Assembly (NCBI GenBank): GCA_030697525.1 | Contig: JAUYPW010000017.1 | Coordinates: 1 to 39,184 of the forward strand | Length of the DNA stretch: 39,184 nt | Direction: 5' to 3' | Source of the DNA: a bacterium | GTDB taxonomy: Bacteria > Patescibacteriota > Minisyncoccia > Sungbacterales > HO2-52-23 | Shown here: positions 1 through 7,292 of the stretch, one piece after another | How positions within the stretch are numbered: the first letter of the stretch is position 1 | Layout: every line of letters begins with the position of its first letter | The notes under the pieces: model-generated | What the model was told of the DNA's origin: nothing | Database searches by the model: none | What the model saw: the letters and a program-made list of their open reading frames with translations, nothing else | Made by a program: the position numbers and the translations under genes

Positions 1-150
1 CCAAATTCTCTCTTCCCTTCGGGTGAATCAATTCCCGCCCATCTTCTGCGTTACTTGTCGCTCGTGTATCTAAAGATACACTTCGCTCCTCGCGCCTTGA
101 ATCTGGGACGGGAATTGATTCACTAAATTGATGTTAGTTCGGAATCCTGG
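1..150 (+). repeat. Structured repeat element A (3' part)
   Basis: This is the 3' part of a structured element that recurs at 7006-7272 and 37113-37383; its 5' part lies outside the window. Visible parts are a mini-hairpin CCC-TTC-GGG, a long perfect helix (arm GTGAATCAATTCCCG near 22-36 with CGGGAATTGATTCAC near 109-123), and inside it a hairpin GTGTATC-TAAA-GATACAC. The single-stranded flank CTTCGCTCCTC..GCCTTGAAT matches the other copies, whereas the helix sequences differ but stay paired. It ends just upstream of the ubiquitin-like operon, so it may lie in that operon's leader. Function is unknown. Confidence 0.7.
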
Positions 151-170
151 TCTCCAGAAAGGAGGGGGAA

Positions 171-1127
171 ATGTTTAATAATAGATTTTCCTCGCCCAAA
201 ACAAAGGACACAGCTAATGATGCCCTGCAATTTGTTGGTAATGAGGTGGTTCTTTACCGCAAAGTCAGAAAAGATAAGGGCGGAGACGAACGGGTAGAAA
301 TTAAAAGGCTCCCCGTCTCCGCCTTATTTAAAGAACTGAAAAATACTCTGTACAATGAGAGGCTCATGGAAACTCCGCTTCTGCCCGAAGGTGTCCGTTA
401 CTTTGCCTACAAAGAAGATGTGGGTGAAGGGGTTTTGGTTCTGGAGCAGTTTCCCCAGTCAAGAACCGTAAACTGGACTGATAAAAAAAGCGGTGATGAC
501 CCCAGATATATAAGAAAAGTAAAGCTGGCTTTCCCTTTTGTAATTTTAATTTGTAAGATATCCGCCAAACTTGTGAATGAGGTAAGGGTATTTTATAGAA
601 CCTCTCCCATTAATTCTTTGGAAGACCCGCTTTTCCATACCAATCTTAGAAACACTTATCCGGATGTCTGTAAGATATGTCTCGGGATTATAAATACCGG
701 GCAAGCCTTTGGTGGAGATATTCTACCCAAACGCTCTAAGGGGAACTTAGTTGACCAAGCGGATCAGATCTTAAACAAGCTCTGGAATCGCTGCTTCAAC
801 GCCGATGTGGAAGATGAATTTGAGGAATCAAAACATCTGGATAAGAGAATTGCTTCTGTGGAGGCTTGGAGAAAAGCGACAGAAAAAGATGAGATGTTTC
901 CTTTGTCTATCCGCTGGAGAACATTCAGTAAAAATATAATAGGGGTGGTGAGAGAATTGGGTTATGGATATTTAGGACAAGAAGAGCCTCTTAATTCTTT
1001 GGCTGATTTGCTGGATATATTTTACTGTTGCGCGCCAGAAGTAAAGCCGAAGGCGCCAGTGATTCACAATTATGATGAAGGGACAATTGGTGATTATGAA
1101 ATGCAGGGAGGAGAATTTGATGGCTGA
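171..1127 (+). CDS. E2-like (UBC fold) protein of a bacterial ubiquitin-like conjugation operon
   Basis: A 318-residue protein that I assign to the prokaryotic E2 family D / PRTRC protein B group. An E2 would carry the ubiquitin-like protein as a thioester on a cysteine. The support is a central hydrophobic strand (FPFVILIC, about 121-128), a segment ending in 'FYRTSPINSLED', and then 'DVCKICLG', where C170 (or C167) is the likely catalytic Cys; the Asn-Tyr-x(n)-Cys-Leu-Gly pattern recalls PRTRC-B proteins. The C-terminal half is helical and unassigned. The start is set by a strong SD (AAGGAGGGGG) a few bases upstream. It is the first gene of the operon and overlaps the JAB gene by 8 nt. The family call rests mostly on motif pattern plus context, so it is less certain than the JAB and E1 calls. 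Confidence 0.7.
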   Translation: MFNNRFSSPKTKDTANDALQFVGNEVVLYRKVRKDKGGDERVEIKRLPVSALFKELKNTLYNERLMETPLLPEGVRYFAYKEDVGEGVLVLEQFPQSRTVNWTDKKSGDDPRYIRKVKLAFPFVILICKISAKLVNEVRVFYRTSPINSLEDPLFHTNLRNTYPDVCKICLGIINTGQAFGGDILPKRSKGNLVDQADQILNKLWNRCFNADVEDEFEESKHLDKRIASVEAWRKATEKDEMFPLSIRWRTFSKNIIGVVRELGYGYLGQEEPLNSLADLLDIFYCCAPEVKPKAPVIHNYDEGTIGDYEMQGGEFDG

Positions 1128-1773
1128 AATAAGCTTCTATCTTAAGGATGAGGATTTTGAAAAGCCGCCGGAAGATATTTATTATCTTCTGGCGGCCAAT
1201 GGACTTTTCAAAATCACTAAAACCTTCGCCTTTACCGCCTCCACAGTTTCTTTTACCCCTCGCAAGGGAAAAGAGCTCAAAAGTCTGAAAGTGCATGAAG
1301 AGGAATTAAAACTGCATCTGCCCAAAAAAATTCCTTCCAGCATGTTTTTAGATTCTCTTGGTTTTTTTAGAGAAATTTACAGACTACACCAGAGCGAAGC
1401 CGAAGTACTGCTTTATTGGTCAGACAAAGAAAAGGAATATGTTTTAATCGTACCTGAACAAATGGCAGGAAGCATGGCGCTATCGGCAGAAGTCGGAGCA
1501 AATCCTAAAGGACTAGACCGTGTAGGCACGATGCACTCCCACGGAGATTTATGGGCTTTCCATTCCGAAATTGATGATAGAGACGAGGAACATGACGACG
1601 GATTACATATTACTTTTGGAGATGTAATGGATTTTCCTTCCATCTCCTGTTCGGTGGTTGTTGATGGAAGAAGATTCATGGTTCAGCCAAAGAATATTTT
1701 TGAACTTGAGCCGTTTAAACTACCGCTTGTGCCAAAAGCGTGGGTCAAGAAAGTTAAACCAATAAGGGGGTGA
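1120..1773 (+). CDS. JAB/JAMM metalloprotease (deubiquitinase-like, PRTRC-A/Prok-JAB type)
   Basis: A 217-residue protein when started at ATG 1120, chosen because GGGAGGAG lies just upstream; the ORF-track start at 1072 has no such site. The C-terminal half carries a perfect JAMM zinc motif H-x-H-x7-S-x2-D: H139, H141, S149, D152, in 'MHSHGDLWAFHSEIDD'. This is followed by a DEE stretch and 'HITFGDV', as in PRTRC protein A and Prok-JAB proteins. An upstream Glu that would complete the active site probably lies in 'SEAEVLLYW' or 'VPEQ'. The N-terminal 90 residues are unassigned. Known family members remove or mature ubiquitin-like modifiers. Because the partner modifier already ends in Gly, deconjugation is more likely than maturation (inference). 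Confidence 0.88.
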   Translation: MAEISFYLKDEDFEKPPEDIYYLLAANGLFKITKTFAFTASTVSFTPRKGKELKSLKVHEEELKLHLPKKIPSSMFLDSLGFFREIYRLHQSEAEVLLYWSDKEKEYVLIVPEQMAGSMALSAEVGANPKGLDRVGTMHSHGDLWAFHSEIDDRDEEHDDGLHITFGDVMDFPSISCSVVVDGRRFMVQPKNIFELEPFKLPLVPKAWVKKVKPIRG

Positions 1774-1779
1774 TAGGGT

Positions 1780-2673
1780 TTGTATCAAATCAAAGTTATA
1801 GGCATCGGCGGAATCGGCACAAATCTTTTATTTTTTTTACCCCGTTATCTGAACACCAAAACTCTTATTAATCATCAAGAACGATACTGCCTGTCTCTAA
1901 TTGACGGGGATAGCGTAGAACCCAAAAACCTTCAACGCCAAGCTTTTAGAGATTTTGGCCAAAAAGCGGAAGTAAAAAGTCGGGAACTTTCTGGAGAATT
2001 AAGGTTGCTGTCTATCCGGCCAGTTTGTGAGTATGTTGGCCGAGACAACATCTCTCAACTAATTGAATCCGGAGATATAGTATTCTTGTGCGTGGACAAT
2101 CACGAGACAAGAAAACTGATTTCTGATCACTGCGAAGTCCTTGAAGATGTAATACTAATTTCTGGAGGCAACGAATTAACCGATGGAAATGTTCAAACTT
2201 TTATACGGACGGGTAGTAAAAACTTAACCTATCCCATAACCAAGTTTCATCCGGAAATCCAAAACGCGACTGGAAAGACTCCCCGTGAGATGAACTGCGG
2301 AGAACTGGCGGCACGACCCGGAGGAGAACAGATTCTTGTAACCAATGTCGCTGTAGCTTCCCGAATGCTGGAAACTTTCTGGAAAGTAGAACAGGAAATG
2401 TTGGATAAAATAGGGGAAGTATATTTTGACCTAAAAGAGGGAACAACGAACACCATAGTAAGGAGTTTGAATCATGAACAAGCTGAAAAGCGGAAAGACG
2501 GTCAAACAAGAAAAGGAAGAAAAACCCAAAACAGTGCAGGACTGGAAAAGAAACAAAGCCCTGCAGGACGTCGAAAAAAAGTCCGGAATGGTGACCGCAA
2601 AGCATTGGATTCACAAACCAGTACAAAAAAAGGTCGCCGGAAAAAAAGTAAAAGATTTGCTAAAAGACCTTAA
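1780..2673 (+). CDS. ThiF/E1-like adenylating enzyme of the ubiquitin-like operon
   Basis: This protein uses a TTG start 8 nt after an AAGGGGGTGA site and 6 nt after the JAB stop. The N-terminal Rossmann ATP site is 'GIGGIG' (8-13). It is followed by the E1 residues D42/D44, N50, R53 (NLQRQ), K62 and 'CVDNHETR' (D106). C173 in 'MNCGELAARPGGEQ' sits where PRTRC-type ThiF proteins carry a conserved Cys and may form the thioester. It would adenylate the C-terminal Gly of the small protein encoded next. From about residue 232 the reading becomes a Lys/Arg-rich tail that overlaps the next gene by 200 nt in another frame. That tail may be an artefact of a natural or sequencing indel (see findings), so the true protein may be about 230 residues. 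Confidence 0.87.
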   Translation: MYQIKVIGIGGIGTNLLFFLPRYLNTKTLINHQERYCLSLIDGDSVEPKNLQRQAFRDFGQKAEVKSRELSGELRLLSIRPVCEYVGRDNISQLIESGDIVFLCVDNHETRKLISDHCEVLEDVILISGGNELTDGNVQTFIRTGSKNLTYPITKFHPEIQNATGKTPREMNCGELAARPGGEQILVTNVAVASRMLETFWKVEQEMLDKIGEVYFDLKEGTTNTIVRSLNHEQAEKRKDGQTRKGRKTQNSAGLEKKQSPAGRRKKVRNGDRKALDSQTSTKKGRRKKSKRFAKRP

Positions 2674-2797
2674 AGATCTTTGGAATCTAGAAGACAATCA
2701 GATGGTTTTGGTTAATTCCGAAGAAGTTGGACTTGATCATATTTTGAAAGAAGGGGACGTGGTTGAGTTCGTGAAGAAATCTTCCCAGAAGGGATAA
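2474..2797 (+). CDS. Ubiquitin-like (beta-grasp) modifier protein
   Basis: A 107-residue protein started at ATG 2474 behind TAAGGAG. The first 50 residues are Lys-rich and probably disordered. Residues about 55-102 look like a ThiS/MoaD/Prok_Ub beta-grasp: 'VKDLLKDL', then 'VLVNSEEV', 'HILKEGDVVEFV'. The chain ends in ...SSQKG, with a single terminal Gly suitable for adenylation without trimming. Its place directly after an E1 gene and with E2 and JAB genes makes a modifier role likely. It could instead be a sulfur carrier (ThiS-like), but an E2 and a JAB would be unexpected for that. It ends the operon, and a hairpin terminator follows within 10 nt. Confidence 0.75.
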   Translation: MNKLKSGKTVKQEKEEKPKTVQDWKRNKALQDVEKKSGMVTAKHWIHKPVQKKVAGKKVKDLLKDLKDLWNLEDNQMVLVNSEEVGLDHILKEGDVVEFVKKSSQKG

Positions 2798-2803
2798 TCT
2801 AAT

Positions 2804-2843
2804 AACCAGCTTCCGCCAGTCGGCGGATAAGCTGGTTTTTTAT
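2804..2843 (+). terminator. Rho-independent terminator after the ubiquitin-like operon
   Basis: The stem AACCAGCTT...AAGCTGGTT is extended by CCGCC-AGTC-GGCGG and followed by TTTTTTATT. The upper stem is one copy of the dispersed TCCGCC-N4-GGCGGA palindrome. Confidence 0.85.
2812..2827. repeat. Dispersed palindrome TCCGCC-N4-GGCGGA (copy 1)
   Basis: The loop is AGTC. This copy forms the tip of the terminator hairpin. Other copies are at 30353, 31312 and 34539. Confidence 0.75.
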
Positions 2844-2851
2844 TAGAAATA

Positions 2852-2860
2852 TGTTATGAT
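2852..2860 (+). promoter_or_regulatory. Extended -10 promoter for tRNA-Lys
   Basis: TGTTATGAT is an extended -10 (TG-n-TATGAT). It places a start near 2867, about 10 nt before the tRNA. No good -35 is seen. The same transcript would run on into the ThiF gene. Confidence 0.55.
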
Positions 2861-2876
2861 TATAAATGATATTTAT

Positions 2877-2949
2877 CCGCCCCTAGCTCAATTGGTAGAG
2901 CAGCGGCCTTTTAAGCCGTTGGTTCCGAGTTCGAGTCTCGGGGGGCGGA
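2877..2949 (+). tRNA. tRNA-Lys (anticodon TTT)
   Basis: A 73-nt cloverleaf: acceptor CCGCCCC/GGGGCGG, D stem GCTC/GAGC, anticodon stem GCGGC/GCCGT (one G-U pair) around the loop CTTTTAA, and T arm CCGAG-TTCGAGT-CTCGG, with discriminator A. CCA is not encoded. The next gene starts only 2 nt after the discriminator base. Confidence 0.97.
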
Positions 2950-2951
2950 TT

Positions 2952-3986
2952 ATGAAAATACAGAAGCCAGAATTTTTCCGCAAAAGAGAAGACATACCCA
3001 AAGGAACAGTATTAATTGATATATTTACTAAAGCCCTTAAGGAGCTTTTTTTTATAGAGAATCTTGAATTAAAAGATCATCCGGCAAAAGCAAAAAAAAC
3101 TCTAAATAAATTTTTGAGGGGTGCGCCGGAAGGTGTTTGGATATATTATCCTTGGAGAAATACCGCAGTTCATTCTTTGCCGGAAAATTTATATTTTAAG
3201 TTGCGCACGGCTCGCAACCGAAACCTGATAAATGAAACCGAGCAGGATAACTACAGAAAAATGACAGCGGGGATAGCCGGACTTTCTGTTGGATCATCCA
3301 TACTTAACTCTTTGGTAATCAGCGGCGGCCCAAAGGTGCTTAAAATAGCTGATCCTGATATTGTGGATACTTCAAACTTGAACCGCCTAAAAGCATCTTT
3401 GTATGATGTTGGCAGAAAGAAGGTGGAGGTTGCCGCTAGAGCCGTCTGGGATATTGATCCTTTCGCTGAAATAGATATCTGGGACATAAAGCTGGATGAT
3501 CGGAACTTTAGAAAATTTGTAACTGGTCCTAAAAAATTAGAGGTTTTTATAGAGCAGACGGATAATTTATTTTTTAAATTTTTTTCCCGTCTTGTTTGTA
3601 GAGAAGAAAAAATTCCGGTTGTCATGGCCACCGATTACGGAGACGGGGTTATTGTTGACATAGAGCGTTTTGATCAGGAACCTTCAAGACCCATCTTTGA
3701 CGGCAGGGTTAAGGATATAAAAAATTTCAGGGGTTTGGATAAATTAAAAAAACTAGATTCTGCAAAGTGGCTTGAATTGGCCAATAAGGTTATAGGAGCA
3801 AATGCTCCCGCAAGGTTAAAAGAATCTTTGAAAGAAGTCGGGGAAACTTTGTCGGCGGTACCTCAACTCGGCACCAGCGCGTCTATGGCCGGTTCAGCGA
3901 TTTCCTATGTTCTAAGAAGAATAGCCAGCAAACAAAAAATGCCTTCGGGGAGACATATTATCAGTCTTGAAGATTTATTTTTATAA
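2952..3986 (+). CDS. ThiF-like adenylating protein, MoeY/Rv1355c N-terminal type
   Basis: A 344-residue protein. ATG 2952 is preferred because the ORF-track start at 2856 lies before the tRNA and would translate through it. An N-terminal region of about 100 residues ('YYPWRNTAVHSLPENL') is followed by the ThiF Rossmann site 'GLSVGSS' (110-116), 'IADPDIVDTSNLNRL' (D134, D136, N142, R145), and 'VVMATDYGD...DIERFDQEPSRPIF'. This pattern resembles the N-terminal part of mycobacterial Rv1355c (MoeY), where the same polypeptide carries a nitroreductase domain; here the nitroreductase is a separate gene at 7293. No CxxC zinc pair or obvious catalytic Cys is seen. There is no SD; the mRNA may become leaderless after tRNA 3' processing. 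The substrate is unknown. Confidence 0.8.
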   Translation: MKIQKPEFFRKREDIPKGTVLIDIFTKALKELFFIENLELKDHPAKAKKTLNKFLRGAPEGVWIYYPWRNTAVHSLPENLYFKLRTARNRNLINETEQDNYRKMTAGIAGLSVGSSILNSLVISGGPKVLKIADPDIVDTSNLNRLKASLYDVGRKKVEVAARAVWDIDPFAEIDIWDIKLDDRNFRKFVTGPKKLEVFIEQTDNLFFKFFSRLVCREEKIPVVMATDYGDGVIVDIERFDQEPSRPIFDGRVKDIKNFRGLDKLKKLDSAKWLELANKVIGANAPARLKESLKEVGETLSAVPQLGTSASMAGSAISYVLRRIASKQKMPSGRHIISLEDLFL

Positions 3987-3988
3987 TT

Positions 3989-5422
3989 ATGAAGGGATTA
4001 AAAAAAGCTTTAGCTATTTTCAGGGGAGCGGCTAAAAATATAGATGCCTATAAAAATTTTATCAAGGAGCATGGTATTCGCCCAGATAAGGTAAATAACA
4101 TAGCTGATTTTAAAAAAATACCGCTCACCGACAAAAGAAATTATTTGCTGGAATATGAACTGCCGAAGCTGTTTGCCAGAGGCAAAATACCCCCAATGGC
4201 TTACGCTAGCTCCGGTTCTTCGGGCAGACCTCTTTTTTGGTTCAGGGGAGACGACGGGGAAAAGGCAGGAACAGACATACATGAGAAAATATTTAAAAAC
4301 ATATTTAATATCCATAAAAATGATTCCACGCTAGTGGTAATATGTTTTTCTATGGGAGTTTGGGTTGCTGGAAATTATACTCTTGCCTGCTGCCGCGATC
4401 TTGCCAGGCGCGGATACAATCTCACCTCCATTTCCCCGGGAACCGAAAAAGAAGATATCTTTAATACCTTAAAAGACCTAGCTCCCAAATTTAAGAATTT
4501 GATTTTAGCAGGTTACCCGCCTTTTATTATGGATATAATAAACGAATTGCCGAGACGCCGAATTACTTTAAAAAACGATATCAGAGTCCTGACAGCCGGA
4601 GATAAGTTTTCAGAAGACTGGCGCGCAACCGTTTTAAAAACTCTAAAAATAAAAAACTTTGATTATGTGATTAGCATTTATGGTTCAGCGGATGCGGGAA
4701 TTATGGGTTTTGAGACCCCTTTAAGCATCTATCTGCGCCGCCTGGCAGTAAAAAATCCGCATATCTATAAAAAACTGTTTGGGGAGTCTTCGGTATTGCC
4801 GGCGCTTGTCCAGTACAACCCCGAATATATATTTTTTGAAGAAGTTGGAGGGGAGTTTGTGCTGACCACGGAAACTTCTGCCCCTTTGGTTAGATATAAT
4901 ATTCACGACACCGGCCGCTTGTTTTCTTATGATGACATGATAAGGGTAATAAAAGACGGTGGTTTGGAAAAAGATGCGCGTGAGCAGGGATTACTTGTAT
5001 GGAAGATGCCTTTCTTGGTGGTAGAGGGTAGATCTGATGTTGCGGTAACTTTCTATGCCTTAAATATTTATCCGGAGCATATAAAAATGAGCTTGGAGGA
5101 CAAACGTATATCCAAACTTATCTCCGGAAACTATTTTATCTATAATAAAACCATAAACAAAGGAAGGGTTCAAAAATTGTGTCTTAATCTTGAGCTAGCG
5201 CCCGGAGTTGAAACCTCCCAAGAAATCCAAGTTTTAACGACAAATATCTTTGTTGAAAATTTAAAAAAGGTTAACAGTGAGTTTAGGAAACTTCATTTAA
5301 GTCTGGAATCACGAGTCATACCTACTGTTAAAATTATTCCTCATGGGTCTGGGGGATTACGCGCAAAAAATACCAAGGGATTGGTTCAAATCGGAGGCAA
5401 AAAAGCCAAATTTTTGGTATAA
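3989..5422 (+). CDS. Adenylate-forming ligase, PaaK/CoF390-synthetase-like
   Basis: A 477-residue ANL-superfamily enzyme that should activate a carboxylate as an acyl-AMP and possibly pass it to CoA or another acceptor. The phosphate-binding motif is 'ASSGSSGRP' (73-81), the A5-like motif is 'YGSADAG', and the hinge-region motif is 'RYNIHDTGR', as in phenylacetate-CoA ligases. The start is 2 nt after the ThiF gene, with no SD and a TATAAT-like sequence directly upstream. The ammonia-lyase gene follows within 8 nt, so a plausible substrate is the unsaturated acid made by that lyase (inference). The carboxylate itself cannot be read from the sequence. Confidence 0.82.
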   Translation: MKGLKKALAIFRGAAKNIDAYKNFIKEHGIRPDKVNNIADFKKIPLTDKRNYLLEYELPKLFARGKIPPMAYASSGSSGRPLFWFRGDDGEKAGTDIHEKIFKNIFNIHKNDSTLVVICFSMGVWVAGNYTLACCRDLARRGYNLTSISPGTEKEDIFNTLKDLAPKFKNLILAGYPPFIMDIINELPRRRITLKNDIRVLTAGDKFSEDWRATVLKTLKIKNFDYVISIYGSADAGIMGFETPLSIYLRRLAVKNPHIYKKLFGESSVLPALVQYNPEYIFFEEVGGEFVLTTETSAPLVRYNIHDTGRLFSYDDMIRVIKDGGLEKDAREQGLLVWKMPFLVVEGRSDVAVTFYALNIYPEHIKMSLEDKRISKLISGNYFIYNKTINKGRVQKLCLNLELAPGVETSQEIQVLTTNIFVENLKKVNSEFRKLHLSLESRVIPTVKIIPHGSGGLRAKNTKGLVQIGGKKAKFLV

Positions 5423-5430
5423 TAAAAAAG

Positions 5431-7020
5431 GTGAATAAAAACGAAACCATATTATTGGGAGGAGCCAGCACTCTTACTTTGGAGGATTGTTTTAAGATTG
5501 GCAATCAATACGCAGAAGTGCATCTACACCCTAAAGCAAAGAATATGATGCTGGATTCGCATCGCGTACTCACCGATTTTTTAAAAAAACGTCTGCCGGT
5601 TTACGGCTCTAACACTCACTTCGGCAATCAGGTAAATCTTCCCGATACCTTGCTTATCAAGGACCCCGATGAATATAAAGAGGGAGTAAATAAGAGACAA
5701 CTCAACCTGATAGAATCACATAACTGCGGCTTGGGAGCAGAAGTATCGCAGGAAATAGTCAGAGTAACAATGGCTCTGCGAGCTCATTGTCTGGCACTTG
5801 GATATTCGGGTGTGCGGCCGGAAGTGGCGGAACAGCTGATAAATTTTATAAATAAAAAAATACATCCCGTTGTCCGCACTTACGGTTCGGTAGGAGCCAG
5901 TGGAGACTTAATTCCGCTTTCAGCCATTGCCTCTGCCCTTTGTGGATTAGAAACAGATGTATATTTTATGAATAAAAAAGTATCGGCACAGCAGGCGATT
6001 AAAATGGCTGAATTAGATAAGCTTAATCCGGAGGTGAGAGAAGGCCTGGCTTTGGCTAATGGGACTTCTTTTATGACCGCCATAGCAACTCTTGCGGCCT
6101 ATAAACTCCAAAGACTTTTTAACAGCATGCTGGCCTCTCTGGCTTTGTCTTTGGAAGCCCTGGAAATAATAGGAGACGCTCACCATCCTTTGGTGCATAC
6201 GCTAAAACGCCAGAAAGGCGAACAGGAAATCAATAATTTTTTTCTAAATTTCTGGAAAGGAAGTCAACTTATAAAAAAACTAGACGATATAAGAAAAGAT
6301 ATTTCTGAAAAAATTAAAAACAAAGAAATCATAGAAAAAATTCCGGGTCTTCAAGACTATTATTCATTGAGATCAGTCGCTCAAGGGTTTGGGCCATTTA
6401 AAGAAAATCTTGAGCGCGCGGTTGCTTGGATTGAAGGAGAAATAAACTCTGTTAATGACAATCCGATTATTTCTGTAAAACCTCCTAAAATTTATCATTG
6501 CGCAAATTTTATGGGATATTACGTGACTGATTCCTGCGACATTCTAAAAATGGATATTGCTCAAGCCTCCACTTGGCTGCACGCCATTTTAGCTAATTTA
6601 GTGCATCCCAGAAAAAATTCTGGTCTGCCAGCAAACTTAGTCAAACAGCCGGGGATAAACAACGGGTTCCGCCCCATTCAAATTCTAGCCGCTTCTCTCG
6701 CGGTCCAGAACCGCAAACTTGCTCAAGCGCAACAATCTTTTATGTTGCCCACCGAAGGAGATAATCAGGATGTAAATAGTCTTGGCACTCATGCCGCCCT
6801 GGATTTAAAGAAATCGGTTGATAATCTGGAATATCTGGTATCAATTTTATTACTCGCATCCGTACAGGCTCTGGAACTGCGAGGATTATCTCTTGCATCT
6901 CTTGAAGCTCGCAAGATTCATCGCGCAATAAGAAAAGTTTCTTCGTTTTTAAATTCAGATCGGTCTTTGACTGTTGATATAGAGAAGGTTGTTGTCCTTA
7001 TGAAAGAGCACGGGATATGA
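5431..7020 (+). CDS. MIO-dependent ammonia lyase/aminomutase (HAL/PAL family)
   Basis: A 529-residue protein with a GTG start. The MIO triad A156-S157-G158 is in 'GSVGASGDLIPLS'. The catalytic loop Tyr is Y58 in 'VYGSNTHFG', close to the family Y-G-x-N-T-x-F-G. The selectivity pair in 'QLNLIESHNCGLG' is Ser-His, as in histidine ammonia lyase, but the later motif is 'NQDVNSLGTHAA', which is PAL/TAL-like where HAL has NQEDHVSM. The substrate (His, Phe, Tyr or a 2,3-aminomutase substrate) is therefore uncertain. There are no urocanase or other hut genes nearby, so ordinary histidine degradation is unlikely. The last codons and stop lie inside the outer helix of element B. Confidence 0.9.
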   Translation: MNKNETILLGGASTLTLEDCFKIGNQYAEVHLHPKAKNMMLDSHRVLTDFLKKRLPVYGSNTHFGNQVNLPDTLLIKDPDEYKEGVNKRQLNLIESHNCGLGAEVSQEIVRVTMALRAHCLALGYSGVRPEVAEQLINFINKKIHPVVRTYGSVGASGDLIPLSAIASALCGLETDVYFMNKKVSAQQAIKMAELDKLNPEVREGLALANGTSFMTAIATLAAYKLQRLFNSMLASLALSLEALEIIGDAHHPLVHTLKRQKGEQEINNFFLNFWKGSQLIKKLDDIRKDISEKIKNKEIIEKIPGLQDYYSLRSVAQGFGPFKENLERAVAWIEGEINSVNDNPIISVKPPKIYHCANFMGYYVTDSCDILKMDIAQASTWLHAILANLVHPRKNSGLPANLVKQPGINNGFRPIQILAASLAVQNRKLAQAQQSFMLPTEGDNQDVNSLGTHAALDLKKSVDNLEYLVSILLLASVQALELRGLSLASLEARKIHRAIRKVSSFLNSDRSLTVDIEKVVVLMKEHGI

Positions 7021-7272
7021 ACCAGTATCAGCTTTAGAAGCTAAAAAATGAGATGATTTCGCGGCACGACAACGAAGGTGTATGTTTACATACACCAAGG
7101 AGGAGTAACAAAGAAATCAACCATTTTTTAGCTTCCCCAGAGGGCGGGACAATTTACGTCATCTTCTGCGTTTCTCGTTGCTCGTGTATCTAAAGATACA
7201 CTTCGCTCCTCACGCCTTGAATATGACGTAAATTGTCTCCGCTAAATTGATACTGGTTCGTATCTCGCGCTC
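7006..7272 (+). repeat. Structured repeat element B
   Basis: A complete copy of about 267 nt. Helices seen: outer (7006-7030 with 7248-7272, 25 positions with two G-U and one mismatch); GAAGCTAAAAAATG/CATTTTTTAGCTTC; TGATTTC/GAAATCA; hairpin GGTGTATG-TTTA-CATACACC; mini-hairpin CCC-CAGA-GGG; GACAATTTACGTCAT/ATGACGTAAATTGTC; hairpin GTGTATC-TAAA-GATACAC. Compared with element C, helix bases change on both sides while the unpaired stretches (GCGGCACGAC, AGGAGGAGTAACAAAG, CTTCGCTCCTC, GCCTTGAAT) are kept. It could act as RNA or as a DNA hairpin element. No ORF in it looks real. Confidence 0.85.
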
Positions 7273-7292
7273 TAAGATGGTAAGATTAAGTA

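Noticed and set aside
2856-2951. N-terminal extension of the ThiF ORF
   Set aside because: It is translated tRNA-Lys sequence; the real start is ATG 2952.
7006-7272. Integron attC-like site
   Set aside because: Conserved unpaired bases with variable stems recall attC, but the element is much longer, has two inverted modules and no IntI is present.
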